Counted from the stretch's first letter, positions 45,380-54,097 are shown. The stretch: DNA of 64,000 nucleotides from Flavobacteriaceae bacterium (GCA_030683815.1 JAUXPJ010000010.1:1-64000), one strand, 5' to 3'. A program made the numbers and translations. The notes: generated by a model from the sequence alone, not told the origin.

Positions 45380-46309
45380 ATGATTACGTATTCACAATTA
45401 GGTCGAAAGGGTAATCTTGGCAATCAAATGTTTCAGATTGCATCAACAATCGGTATTGCAGAAAAGCATGGACATGATTACTTTTTTCCATTTTGGCAAT
45501 TTTCAAGATATTTTGAGAATCAATTACCAGTTGCAAATATGGATGAAAGTTATAAAATTATATTTGAAGAAAAATATAATTATTATGAAAGGGTGATTGA
45601 CAAATGTAATTATGATATTCGTGGATGGTTACAGTCTGAAAAGTATTTTAATCAAATAATAACAAAAGAAATATTTAAATTTAAAAAAGAATTTACAGAA
45701 GAATTATACCACAAACATCAATTATTATTTTTAAAGAAAACAATATTAATATCCATTAGAAGAGGTGATTTTGTTAATAATCCATACTTTTTTCAATTGT
45801 CATTTAGGTATTATTTTTTAGCAATTATTGAAAATTTTCCTGATTGGAAAGAAAGAAATTTGATTTTAATAAGTGATGATATTAAATATTGTAAATTTCA
45901 TTTTTCTTTTTTAAAGAATGTGTATTTTTTTGATAATTTATCAGCAATAGAACAAATAGCTTTAGGTTCAAAATGTGATGATTTTATTATCAGCAACTCT
46001 ACTTTTTCATGGTGGATAGCATGGCTCGGTGAAAAAGAAAATTCGAAAGTAATTCGACCTCTTAGAAATTTTAGGGGTCAATTTAGTAAGCAAAATGATG
46101 ATTCGGATTATTTTCCTTCAAGATGGATATGCTTTAATGATAATTTATTTAGATTAGAAAAAAAATATTATTTTTTAATAATGAAGGCAAATGTTTATTC
46201 TTTATTTGTAAATACAAAATTTAGATATTTAAAATTTAAAAAAACGAGTAAAAACATTGTAAAAATGATTTTATTTTTTTTGCATTTACGTAAAAATTAT
46301 GATTCTTAA
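45380..46309 (+). CDS. GT11-family fucosyltransferase-like protein
   Basis: A 309-residue protein with the GT11 motifs RKGNLGNQMFQIAS at the start, ISIRRGDF near residue 135 (the Arg-containing HxRRxD-type donor motif, with His replaced by Ser) and FIISNSTFSWWIAWLG near 210. GT11 enzymes usually make alpha-1,2-fucose links. The gene is visibly more AT-rich than its neighbours, notably in the C-terminal third, and begins right at the transposase break; both fit recent acquisition. Confidence 0.83.
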   Translation: MITYSQLGRKGNLGNQMFQIASTIGIAEKHGHDYFFPFWQFSRYFENQLPVANMDESYKIIFEEKYNYYERVIDKCNYDIRGWLQSEKYFNQIITKEIFKFKKEFTEELYHKHQLLFLKKTILISIRRGDFVNNPYFFQLSFRYYFLAIIENFPDWKERNLILISDDIKYCKFHFSFLKNVYFFDNLSAIEQIALGSKCDDFIISNSTFSWWIAWLGEKENSKVIRPLRNFRGQFSKQNDDSDYFPSRWICFNDNLFRLEKKYYFLIMKANVYSLFVNTKFRYLKFKKTSKNIVKMILFFLHLRKNYDS

Positions 46310-46318
46310 TATGAACCA

Positions 46319-46474
46319 ATGAACAAACTAGGAATTGTAATCACCGACGGAGTTGGATACCGTAATTTTATCCTCAGTGATTTTATAAGCAAATCTAAAC
46401 AAACTTTTGATGAAGTGGTCATTTTTTTGTGTTTGCCAAATAGTACTTCTTACTTTTTATACCTTCAAAAATAA
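46319..46474 (+). pseudogene. Truncated copy of the start of the gene at 47797
   Basis: A 51-codon frame that begins MNKLGIVITDGVGYRNFIL. Its first 40 codons match the start of the downstream glycosyltransferase-like gene: 106 of 120 bases and 36 of 40 residues by eye. After the CLP block it becomes unrelated and stops. Both copies also share AACCAATG at the start. It was probably part of a related gene, later cut. It has no sign of being functional. Confidence 0.85.
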
Positions 46475-46497
46475 ATCTAAATAGTTAAAATTGTTTG

Positions 46498-46525
46498 TTG
46501 AATTAAACAATATGATGTAAATTTG
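46498..46525 (+). promoter_or_regulatory. Promoter of the AAA ATPase gene
   Basis: TTG (46498-46500), a 17-base spacer and TAAATTTG (46518-46525) match the Bacteroidota consensus exactly. The ATG follows 18 bases later. No other gene of this glycan region shows such a clean promoter. Confidence 0.72.
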
Positions 46526-46543
46526 TGGTTTATAACAAACAAA

Positions 46544-47740
46544 ATGGAAGATTTATTTGAGAAATACAGACAAAAAGTAAATTATACTTCTACAACATTT
46601 GTTAGAAGCATCATGAATGATATTAATTGGAACTCGCGGCTAATTGGTATAAAAGGTGTTCGTGGTATTGGGAAAACTACCTTGCTTTTGCAATACATCA
46701 AACTAAATTTGAGTCATGAATTAGAAAATACCTTATATGTAAGTCTAGATAATATTTGGTTCAGCAATCATTCTTTAATTGAACTGGTAGATTATTTTGT
46801 TAAAAGAGGTGGTAAATATCTTTTTTTGGATGAGGTACATAAATATCCAAATTGGTCACAAGAACTCAAAAATATATATGATGATTTTCCATTGCTCAAA
46901 GTGGTATTTACAGGTTCGTCTTTGTTGGAAATACTAAATGCCAGAGCTGATTTGAGTCGCCGTGCAAGAATATATTTAATGCAAGGACTTTCTTTTCGTG
47001 AGTATATCAATATGGAAACAGGAATTGAATTTGAACGTTTTACTTTGAACGAAATACTTGAAAATCAAACCCAAATAGCCAATAATATCATCACAAAAAT
47101 AAAACCTTTACATTATTTTGATTCCTATTTAAAACTGGGTTATTATCCATTTTATAAAGAAAATCCTGAACTTTATCACAGCGCTTTAAAAGATGTTATC
47201 AATATGGTGCTAGAAATAGAATTGCCTTTGCTTCGAGGAGTAGATTTGTCTTATGTATTCAAAATAAAACAACTGCTTGTTATCATTGCAGAATCGGTTC
47301 CTTTTGTTCCAAATGTGAGTAAATTGAGCGAAAAAATGGGAATCAATAGAAGTACTTTGCTTTTGTATATTCATTATTTAGATGAAATAGAACTGACAGC
47401 TAATTTGTACAAACAATCGGGTGGAATTAGTAAATTGCAAAAACCGGTTAAAATATTTTTAGATAATACCAATTTGATGTTTGCTTTAACGCCAAAACAA
47501 ACGAATTTAGGAAATATCAGAGAAACTTTTTTTGCCAATCAATTAAGTTATCAACATCAATTAATGTATGTTGAGCATGGAGATTTTTTGGTAGATGAGC
47601 ACTTTGTTTTTGAAATTGGAGGGAAAAATAAAAATACAAAACAGCTAAAAAATACAGACAATGCTTTTGTAGCTGCCGATAATTTAGAAATTGGATTTAA
47701 TAAGACTATTCCTTTGTGGTTGTTTGGATTTTTGTATTGA
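46544..47740 (+). CDS. AAA_14/DUF4143-type ATPase
   Basis: A 398-residue ATPase: Walker A GVRGIGKTTLLLQY (about 36), Walker B KYLFLDEVHKYPNW (about 93), sensor VVFTGSS (about 122). A winged-helix part follows (about 255-300), and the C-terminal DUF4143-like domain ends FVFEIGGKNKNTKQ and IPLWLFGFLY. The ExGGK pattern suggests a PD-(D/E)XK-like fold; this is inference. Members of this family are widespread but of unknown function. It sits alone inside a glycosyltransferase cluster. Confidence 0.85.
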   Translation: MEDLFEKYRQKVNYTSTTFVRSIMNDINWNSRLIGIKGVRGIGKTTLLLQYIKLNLSHELENTLYVSLDNIWFSNHSLIELVDYFVKRGGKYLFLDEVHKYPNWSQELKNIYDDFPLLKVVFTGSSLLEILNARADLSRRARIYLMQGLSFREYINMETGIEFERFTLNEILENQTQIANNIITKIKPLHYFDSYLKLGYYPFYKENPELYHSALKDVINMVLEIELPLLRGVDLSYVFKIKQLLVIIAESVPFVPNVSKLSEKMGINRSTLLLYIHYLDEIELTANLYKQSGGISKLQKPVKIFLDNTNLMFALTPKQTNLGNIRETFFANQLSYQHQLMYVEHGDFLVDEHFVFEIGGKNKNTKQLKNTDNAFVAADNLEIGFNKTIPLWLFGFLY

Positions 47741-47796
47741 TATAAAATTAAAAATATAAAATGAAATATATAATTGTTTTTGAAAAAAAATAACCA

Positions 47797-49188
47797 ATGC
47801 AAAAACTAGGAATTGTCATCACCGACGGAGTTGGATACCGCAATTTTATCCTCTCTGATTTTATAAGTGCCTCAAATCAAACTTTTGATGAAGTGGTCAT
47901 TTTTTCATGTTTGCCAAAGCATGTTTATACAACACTTCCAGAAAATTTCACCATCATTGAATTGGAGGTGTTTCAAGAAAAATTTCCGGCTTGGTTTTTT
48001 AGAAAAGCAAAAGAACTTACCCATCTTCACTTAAATGCCAAAGATAATTTCGGGATTCAGGACAATTTAAAAGCAAACTATTCCACTGCAAAAACTCCCC
48101 GAGGGTTGGTCACTCGTTTGCTGCACAAATGGACTGCCAAAGTACATTCAGAAAAATGGATTCAACGCTATAACTGGCTGCAACAAAAAACATTTCAGTC
48201 AAATCCAATTACGCAACAATACCTGAAGCTTTTAAAAGAGTATCAGCTTTCTATCTTATTTTTTACGCATCAACGTCCACCTTATATTGCACCTTTAATT
48301 TATGCGGCAGAGCAATTAAAAATCAAAACCGCCACTTTTATTTTTAGTTGGGATAACTTGGCGTCTAAAAGCAGGATGGCCGGCAATTTTGATTACTATT
48401 TGGTTTGGAGCGATTTAATGATGCAAGAATTATTGCAATTTTATCCCTCTATTAAAGCAGCTCAAATAGCCGTTGTCGGAACACCACAATTTGAACCCTA
48501 TGTGTTAGATAGGTATAAAATAAGTAAAGATGAATTGATAAAAACTTTTAATTTAGACGCCCAAAAACCCATACTTTTATTCACTTGCAATGATTCAAGC
48601 AGTGAAAATGATCCCATTTATCTGGAGTTGGTAGCCCATTTTATAGCAACTGACAAATTAGTGAAGGAAGTTAATTTAGTGGTCAGAACTTCACCGGCAG
48701 AAGATCCAACGCGATTTAAACATATTGCCGGGAAATTTTCTTTTATTCACTGGAATTACCCCGATTGGAAACTCAGCAGAACTCATCATCAAGAAGCTTG
48801 GTCTCAAAGGGTTCCCTCTTTTCAGGATATCGTTCATTTACGGGGCTTATTAAACCATTGTGATTTATGTATCAACGTGTTGTCAACCATTACGTTGGAT
48901 GCTTTTTTGTTTGATAAACCCGTTATTAATCCCATTTTTGGAAATCAGGAAAATCAACTGTTCAACGATCAAAAATTCTTGAGTTATCAACATTTAGTCA
49001 CCTTAGTAGATTCAAATGCCACGTTGATTGTAAAGAATGAACAACAATTGTTGGATGCCATCAATAAGCAGCTTCAAGAAAAGGATACTCGAAAAATTGA
49101 GCGAAGTAATTTTCTGAAGTTGCAAATTGGAAAACCACTTCCTGGAACCAGTTTACGAATTGCACAAACTTTAAAGGATTGGTGTTGA
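47797..49188 (+). CDS. Glycosyltransferase-like GT-B protein of the glycan region
   Basis: A 463-residue protein not assigned to a named family. The C-terminal half (about 240-440) has a GT-B donor-domain layout: KPILLFTCNDSSSENDPIY, VVRTSPAED, then LRGLLNHCDLCINVLST and TLDAFLFDKPVINPIFG. It resembles capsule and CDP-glycerol-type transferases in that pattern. The next gene's ATG overlaps its TGA. A truncated relative of its first 40 codons lies at 46319. Function as a sugar transferase is likely, not proven. Confidence 0.7.
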   Translation: MQKLGIVITDGVGYRNFILSDFISASNQTFDEVVIFSCLPKHVYTTLPENFTIIELEVFQEKFPAWFFRKAKELTHLHLNAKDNFGIQDNLKANYSTAKTPRGLVTRLLHKWTAKVHSEKWIQRYNWLQQKTFQSNPITQQYLKLLKEYQLSILFFTHQRPPYIAPLIYAAEQLKIKTATFIFSWDNLASKSRMAGNFDYYLVWSDLMMQELLQFYPSIKAAQIAVVGTPQFEPYVLDRYKISKDELIKTFNLDAQKPILLFTCNDSSSENDPIYLELVAHFIATDKLVKEVNLVVRTSPAEDPTRFKHIAGKFSFIHWNYPDWKLSRTHHQEAWSQRVPSFQDIVHLRGLLNHCDLCINVLSTITLDAFLFDKPVINPIFGNQENQLFNDQKFLSYQHLVTLVDSNATLIVKNEQQLLDAINKQLQEKDTRKIERSNFLKLQIGKPLPGTSLRIAQTLKDWC

Positions 49189-50270
49189 TGAAAAAATCCA
49201 AAAAAATAGCCGTGATTTGTAATTACCGATTGATGCCGGAGCGCATTGGCGGAATGGATCGTTTTTTTTGGATGTTTGATGCCGAAGCTAAAAAAAAGGG
49301 ATATGAAATTAGTTGGTTTTTTCCCAATTATAACCTTCATAACAACTATCAAAATCTGACTGTTATTGGTATAGATAACCAATCAGTTGAGGATTCGTTC
49401 TTGATTTATTGTCAACAGAATCAAATCAGGTTTGATGTAGTCATCACTCATTTTGTTGAATTGTGTACGCCTTTTTATCAAAAAGTAAAGAATGATTTTG
49501 GAGATAAAATCATCGCAGTAGATCACAATCCGAGACCTTTAGAAGGATATTCTTTGATAAAAAAAATCAAGAAAAAAGTCAAAGGAATTATATTTTCACG
49601 TTATATTGATGTATTTGTGGGCGTTTCTGAATATACCAAAAATCAAATGTTGATTGATTTTGGCTCGCAAATAGAAAAGAAAACCAAGGTCATTTATAAC
49701 GGAATTGAACATCAATTATATCAAAAAAGAATCCGAAGAAATCATGCATCACCTACTTTTTTAGTGGCGAGTCATTTACGTTATTCAAAAGGAATTCAAG
49801 ATTTAATTGCCGCAGTTTCTTTATTACCCGATGCCCTTAAAAGCAAACTGAAAATTGATATTTATGGTGAAGGTGTTTATAAAGCAGATTTGCTAAGTAA
49901 AGTTAAAAGCGCTCAACTCGAAAAATGTTTCAATTTTAAGGGAAGTGTGCCCAATTTATATGAAATTTACAGTCAATACGATTATATGATTCAACCAACT
50001 CATATGGAGTGTTTTAGCTTGTCAATTTTAGAAAGTTTAAGTGCTAATGTACCTGTAATAACTACCTCGGTAGGAGGAAATGAAGAAGTCATTAAAGCCG
50101 GAGTAAATGGGTATATCATACCACCGCAAGATATTTTATCGTTAAAAACTATATTAGAAAACGTTATTTTAGGAAATGATAAAATAGAAAAAAAAGTTGA
50201 TTCACTGATAGAAAATGAATTTTCTATGGAGAAAATGGTTGAGAGTCATCTTACTTTATCAAAAGTTTGA
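49188..50270 (+). CDS. GT4-type glycosyltransferase
   Basis: A 360-residue enzyme whose ATG overlaps the preceding TGA by one base (TGATG); an in-frame TTG at 49179 is less likely. The N-terminal domain has RIGGMDRFFW, and the donor domain has LVASHLRYSKGIQDLI (about 198), GEGVYKADLL, and MECFSLSILESLSANVPVI with E-x7-E (about 275). It should add a sugar in the same pathway as the gene before it. Confidence 0.87.
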   Translation: MKKSKKIAVICNYRLMPERIGGMDRFFWMFDAEAKKKGYEISWFFPNYNLHNNYQNLTVIGIDNQSVEDSFLIYCQQNQIRFDVVITHFVELCTPFYQKVKNDFGDKIIAVDHNPRPLEGYSLIKKIKKKVKGIIFSRYIDVFVGVSEYTKNQMLIDFGSQIEKKTKVIYNGIEHQLYQKRIRRNHASPTFLVASHLRYSKGIQDLIAAVSLLPDALKSKLKIDIYGEGVYKADLLSKVKSAQLEKCFNFKGSVPNLYEIYSQYDYMIQPTHMECFSLSILESLSANVPVITTSVGGNEEVIKAGVNGYIIPPQDILSLKTILENVILGNDKIEKKVDSLIENEFSMEKMVESHLTLSKV

Positions 50271-50343
50271 TTTTTTTATGATAATTTTTAACATGACTTT
50301 GAAAAAGCAAATAGTCTTTTGTCAAATCGATATGATTTATGTT

Positions 50344-50455
50344 GTCACCTCGAGCAGTTTATACTGAACGAAAACCCAGTACAGTCGAGAGAGAATTAAG
50401 TTACGTTGTCAAATCGAGAAGTTTATACTGAGCGAAGACGAAGTACAGTCGAGAT
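50344..50455. repeat. Left REP-like cluster beside the GIY-YIG gene
   Basis: Two direct copies of a unit of about 48 bases (50344-50391 and 50408-50455). Each starts GTCA, passes TCGAG and AGTTTATACTGA, and ends GTACAGTCGAGA. They differ in a few places (for example CC/AA after GTCA). The second copy is 20 bases before the nuclease start codon. Confidence 0.8.
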
Positions 50456-50474
50456 TAATATTAAAAAGGTCATT

Positions 50475-50807
50475 ATGAAATTCTATTATATTTATATTTT
50501 AAAATGCAGTGATAACTCTTTATATGTTGGAATTACTTCGGACATTGAAAGAAGAGTTATGGAGCACAATGCTGGAAAATATCCAGATGCATATACACAT
50601 GATAGAAGACCTGTAACTTTGGTGTTTTACCAAGATTTTACAGAACCCAATCGAGCTATAGACTTTGAAAAAAAAATAAAAAAATGGAGTCGAGCTAAAA
50701 AACAAGCGTTGATAGATGAAAATTATGATAAATTGCAGTATTTGTCTGAATGTAGAAATGCAACTCATTATAAATACAATTTAGATAATGAATTTGATGA
50801 AGACTAA
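50475..50807 (+). CDS. GIY-YIG nuclease family protein (UPF0213-like)
   Basis: A 110-residue single-domain GIY-YIG protein. YYIYILKCSDNSLYVGITSD holds both halves of the motif, ERRVMEH the catalytic Arg, and AIDFEKKIKKWSRAKKQALI the metal-binding Glu. Stand-alone proteins of this kind are common and of uncertain function. ATG at 50475 is chosen because upstream codons are repeat sequence. It is flanked on both sides by one REP-like family, the right side beginning in inverted orientation. Confidence 0.9.
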   Translation: MKFYYIYILKCSDNSLYVGITSDIERRVMEHNAGKYPDAYTHDRRPVTLVFYQDFTEPNRAIDFEKKIKKWSRAKKQALIDENYDKLQYLSECRNATHYKYNLDNEFDED

Positions 50808-50831
50808 GATTTTAAATTTTTATTTGATAAA

Positions 50832-51060
50832 CGTCTCGACTGCGCTCGACATGACAAAAGTTATAGATTGCGCTCGACGGGACAAAAGAAATAGATTGTC
50901 AAATCGAGTTGATTTACATTGTCACCTCGAGCAGTTTATACTGAGTGAAGACGAAGTACAGTTGAAAGGGAGCGCAGTCGAATGTCAAATCGAGCGCAGT
51001 CGAGATTTAGTTTATATTTGTAATACATAGGGAATGCGTCTCGACTCCGCTCAACGTGAC
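50832..51060. repeat. Right REP-like cluster beside the GIY-YIG gene
   Basis: An inverted copy, CGTCTCGACTGCGCTCGACA (50832-50851) running into TGAC, is followed by direct copies with GTCAAATCGAG and GTCACCTCGAGCAG near 50897-50995, then by another inverted copy CGTCTCGACTCCGCTCAACG from 51038. The family is the same as in the left cluster. The whole gap 50808-51083 is taken up by it. Confidence 0.8.
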
Positions 51061-51083
51061 AAGGAATTTAACTAGAATTTAAA

Positions 51084-52265
51084 ATGAACATCGCTTTTTT
51101 AACCCCCGAATATCCACATCCAAAAACCGGAAACTCCGGCGGTATCGGAACGAGTATCAAAAACTTGGGATTTGGATTGGCAGCTCAAGGATGTTCTGTG
51201 CGAATATTGGTTTATGGGCAAAAAATGGATGCAGTTTTTGAGGATCATGGGATGATAATTCAGCAAATAAAAAATGTAAAATTGAAAGGATTGTCTTGGT
51301 TTTTAACGCGCAAAAAAATTAAAAAAATCATTGATCAATTGTATGAAAATAATGAAATCGATTTGGTTGAAGCGCCCGATTGGACAGGAATAACATCCTT
51401 TATCAAACCAAAAAAGTGTAAAATAGTCATTCGTTTACACGGAAGCGATACTTATTTCTGTCATTTAGATCAGCGTCCGGTAAAATGGATCAATAAATTC
51501 CATGAAAAAAGAGCGCTCAACAATGCCAACGGACTTATTTCGGTGAGTCAGTTTACCGCCAATCTCACCAATAAAATTTTTGGATTTACCAAGGAATTCG
51601 TCATAATTCCCAATGGAATTGATACGAGTCTATTTACTGCAAATGATGATTTCTCTTTCATTAGGAGAGGAGATGGGGGAGCGGATGTCATTTTATATTA
51701 TGGCAGTCTAATCAGAAAAAAGGGCTTATTAGAATTACCCTTAATTTTCAATGAAGTCATCAAAAAAAATCCTAATACAAAACTCATGATAGTGGGTAAA
51801 GATGTTCCTGATAAAATTTCAGGAAACAAATCAACTTGGCAAATGATGCAAGCATTATTTACTGATGAGGCCAAAAAGAAGGTAAGTTATTTAGGAAGTA
51901 TTGCTCATACAGCAATAAAAAAACAAATTGAAAAAGCAAGCGTTTGTATTTTTCCTTCATTTGCTGAGGCCTTACCGGTTTCATGGTTAGAAGCCATGGC
52001 GATGGAAAAAGCAATTGTTTGCTCTAATATCGGATGGGCAAACGAAATTATTGAGGATGGAGTGGACGGATTTTTAGTGCATCCCAAAAATCACACTGAA
52101 TACGCCAATAAAATTGTGGCATTATTAGAAAATAAAGAACTTCAGAAAGAAATCGGAAACAATGCGAGAAAAAAAATGGAACATAAATTTAGCATTGAAA
52201 TAGTAGCAAAACAGAGTTTGGAGTTTTATGAAAGTGTTATAAAGATTAAAAGATTAAAAGATTAA
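51084..52265 (+). CDS. GT4-type glycosyltransferase
   Basis: A 393-residue enzyme. The opening AFLTPEYPHPKTGNSGGIGT with the acceptor-domain glycine loop, IRLHGSDTYF, VIIPNGIDTSLF (about 175), LYYGSLIRKKGLLELP and EALPVSWLEAMAMEKAIV (E-x7-E near 300) fit family 4. It restarts the glycan run after the GIY-YIG/REP interruption. The tail IKIKRLKD is a low-complexity end. Confidence 0.87.
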   Translation: MNIAFLTPEYPHPKTGNSGGIGTSIKNLGFGLAAQGCSVRILVYGQKMDAVFEDHGMIIQQIKNVKLKGLSWFLTRKKIKKIIDQLYENNEIDLVEAPDWTGITSFIKPKKCKIVIRLHGSDTYFCHLDQRPVKWINKFHEKRALNNANGLISVSQFTANLTNKIFGFTKEFVIIPNGIDTSLFTANDDFSFIRRGDGGADVILYYGSLIRKKGLLELPLIFNEVIKKNPNTKLMIVGKDVPDKISGNKSTWQMMQALFTDEAKKKVSYLGSIAHTAIKKQIEKASVCIFPSFAEALPVSWLEAMAMEKAIVCSNIGWANEIIEDGVDGFLVHPKNHTEYANKIVALLENKELQKEIGNNARKKMEHKFSIEIVAKQSLEFYESVIKIKRLKD

Positions 52266-52273
52266 ATTATTGG

Positions 52274-52301
52274 TATCAAGTATCAAGTATCAAGTATCAA
52301 G
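52274..52301. repeat. Four tandem 7-base repeats
   Basis: TATCAAG is repeated four times without error (52274-52280, 52281-52287, 52288-52294, 52295-52301) in the short gap before the GT2 gene. Confidence 0.95.
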
Positions 52302-52381
52302 AAATTGATATTAAAGTAACCGGTAAAACATTTTAACTATTACTTTTATAAATTTGAACTAAAAAAAATTAATCAACAAAA

Positions 52382-53926
52382 ATGAATTTAAAATTAAAAG
52401 AATTTACAACAAAAAATGGTGAAATAATCCTCTATAATGGCAATCCCAATTTTGAAATATTGGAACGGCTTTCATTGGGAGTAGGTGATATCTGGCACAG
52501 TTCATTTGAACAGGGATATAAAAACGCTTTTCCAGAATTGGTTTATCAAACTGCTACTTTTTTTTGGTATCTCAATGATTTTGATCAATTGGATGAATGT
52601 GTCAGTTGGCGCATCAATCCTCATCATTTTGCAGTTCGGAAATCGGTTTGGGAAATTTTAAACGGATTTGATGCCGAATATAAAAATTCACAATTACAGG
52701 CCTTGGATTTTGGATACAATGCCCTCAGAAATTCGGGTGCTATTCCGCTTTATGTCAAAGGACTTTTTGAAATAACTAAAAAAGATGCCATCGAAATAAA
52801 TGCAAAAGACCATTATACTTTTTTTATAAAAAATTTTAAAATAGAACACGCCGTTTTTATGTTGTTTAGAAAAGGATGTTGGAAATGGAATGAATGGATC
52901 GGCTTTTTTTATGCCAAAAAATATTTTGTGCAACGCAGCAATATCCCGCAAATTCCTGTCAGAAAATTACAGGAAATTCAAGGAAATCCGAATGTGAGTT
53001 ATATCATTCCAACCATGATGCGTCAAGATTTTACCCAGCAATTGTTAATTGATTTATCAAACCAAACCAATCCGCCTAGTCAAGTTGTGGTGGTGGATGC
53101 TACTCCCGAAAATCAAAGAGATGAGCAATTGTATCACCAAAAAAAATATTCCTTTGAATTGATTGTCAAATGGCAACAAACCAAAGGAAGTTGTAGAGCC
53201 AGAAACGAAGCCATTGATTTATGCACAGGCGATTTTATTGTTTTTGGTGATGATGATATTAGAATACCTGCTGATTACATTGAAAATCATATCCGATTTT
53301 TACAAACCTACAAAGTAGGTGCTTGTGCCGGATTGGACATTCGAGCTGATCATCAAAAACAAAATTTGAATGATTTACAAAAAAAATTGGAAAATTACGG
53401 CAGTAAAAGATTTTTATCAGGTGCAGTACCTAATTTTAACAATGCCAATAATTGTGTCAAAAGAGAATTTGTCAATCAATTAGTTGGAAATGACATCAAT
53501 TTTGACGGTGGTTACGGAGAAGACAATGATTTTGGCTTGTCGCTTGCAAAAATCGGAGTCATAGTTTTACACAACCCTTTTTCAACCAATTTACATTTGA
53601 AACCTCCAATGGGTGGCTATCGTTTTTGGGGAACCCAAGCCAAGATTATAGGTAAAAAACGAAAATCACAACCATGGGAATTGGATACCCCGGTAAAATG
53701 GATTAAACCCGTTCCAAGTCCAACCATCATGTATGGCATACTCAAACATTTTACCCCACAACAATTAGTAGAATACCGGTATAAATATTTCTTTTTATTT
53801 TTATTTAAAGGATCAAAAATTTCTTTTTTGTATCGATTGATAAAAATTCCGTACAGGCAAATTCAGTTTAACAAATCCCTATTTTACGCTAAAAAACTGA
53901 TGTCTTTAGGAAAGAGAACTAAATAA
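52382..53926 (+). CDS. GT2-family glycosyltransferase with an extra N-terminal half-domain
   Basis: A 514-residue protein. Residues about 200-420 form a complete GT-A domain: VSYIIPTMMRQDFTQQLL, the DDD motif in VFGDDDIRI (about 294), and GGYGEDNDFGLSLAK as the acceptor-side ED motif. The first about 150 residues resemble only the rear half of such a domain (INPHHFAVRKSVWEILNGFD), with no DxD and no nucleotide-binding start. A duplicated, decayed domain is one explanation. It is the last gene of the region. Confidence 0.83.
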   Translation: MNLKLKEFTTKNGEIILYNGNPNFEILERLSLGVGDIWHSSFEQGYKNAFPELVYQTATFFWYLNDFDQLDECVSWRINPHHFAVRKSVWEILNGFDAEYKNSQLQALDFGYNALRNSGAIPLYVKGLFEITKKDAIEINAKDHYTFFIKNFKIEHAVFMLFRKGCWKWNEWIGFFYAKKYFVQRSNIPQIPVRKLQEIQGNPNVSYIIPTMMRQDFTQQLLIDLSNQTNPPSQVVVVDATPENQRDEQLYHQKKYSFELIVKWQQTKGSCRARNEAIDLCTGDFIVFGDDDIRIPADYIENHIRFLQTYKVGACAGLDIRADHQKQNLNDLQKKLENYGSKRFLSGAVPNFNNANNCVKREFVNQLVGNDINFDGGYGEDNDFGLSLAKIGVIVLHNPFSTNLHLKPPMGGYRFWGTQAKIIGKKRKSQPWELDTPVKWIKPVPSPTIMYGILKHFTPQQLVEYRYKYFFLFLFKGSKISFLYRLIKIPYRQIQFNKSLFYAKKLMSLGKRTK

Positions 53927-54070
53927 TGATTATCTTTTCGTGTAGTTTGTTATTCAGAAAGTAGTGAGGAATCTAAAGAGTATTTAGTATTGAGACAACT
54001 TTAGGCTTTAAACATTTCAACATATCAACATTATTACTTTTTAACTTTAAAACTTCTAAAATCATATATG

Positions 54071-54078
54071 TATCTTTG
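54071..54078 (+). promoter_or_regulatory. -7 box of mnmA
   Basis: TATCTTTG fits TANNTTTG exactly, 19 bases before the mnmA ATG; no clear -33 TTG at the right spacing. The rest of 53927-54070 is AT spacer. Confidence 0.5.
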
Positions 54079-54097
54079 CTTCAATTAAAAGAAAAAC

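Noticed and set aside
46319-46474. Target-site duplication made by insertion of the ATPase gene
   Set aside because: The two copies differ at 14 of 120 bases, too many for a recent insertion duplicate, and the length is far beyond normal target repeats.
50406-50474. N-terminal extension of the GIY-YIG protein
   Set aside because: The codons are repeat sequence shared with non-coding copies nearby; the motif begins right after ATG 50475.
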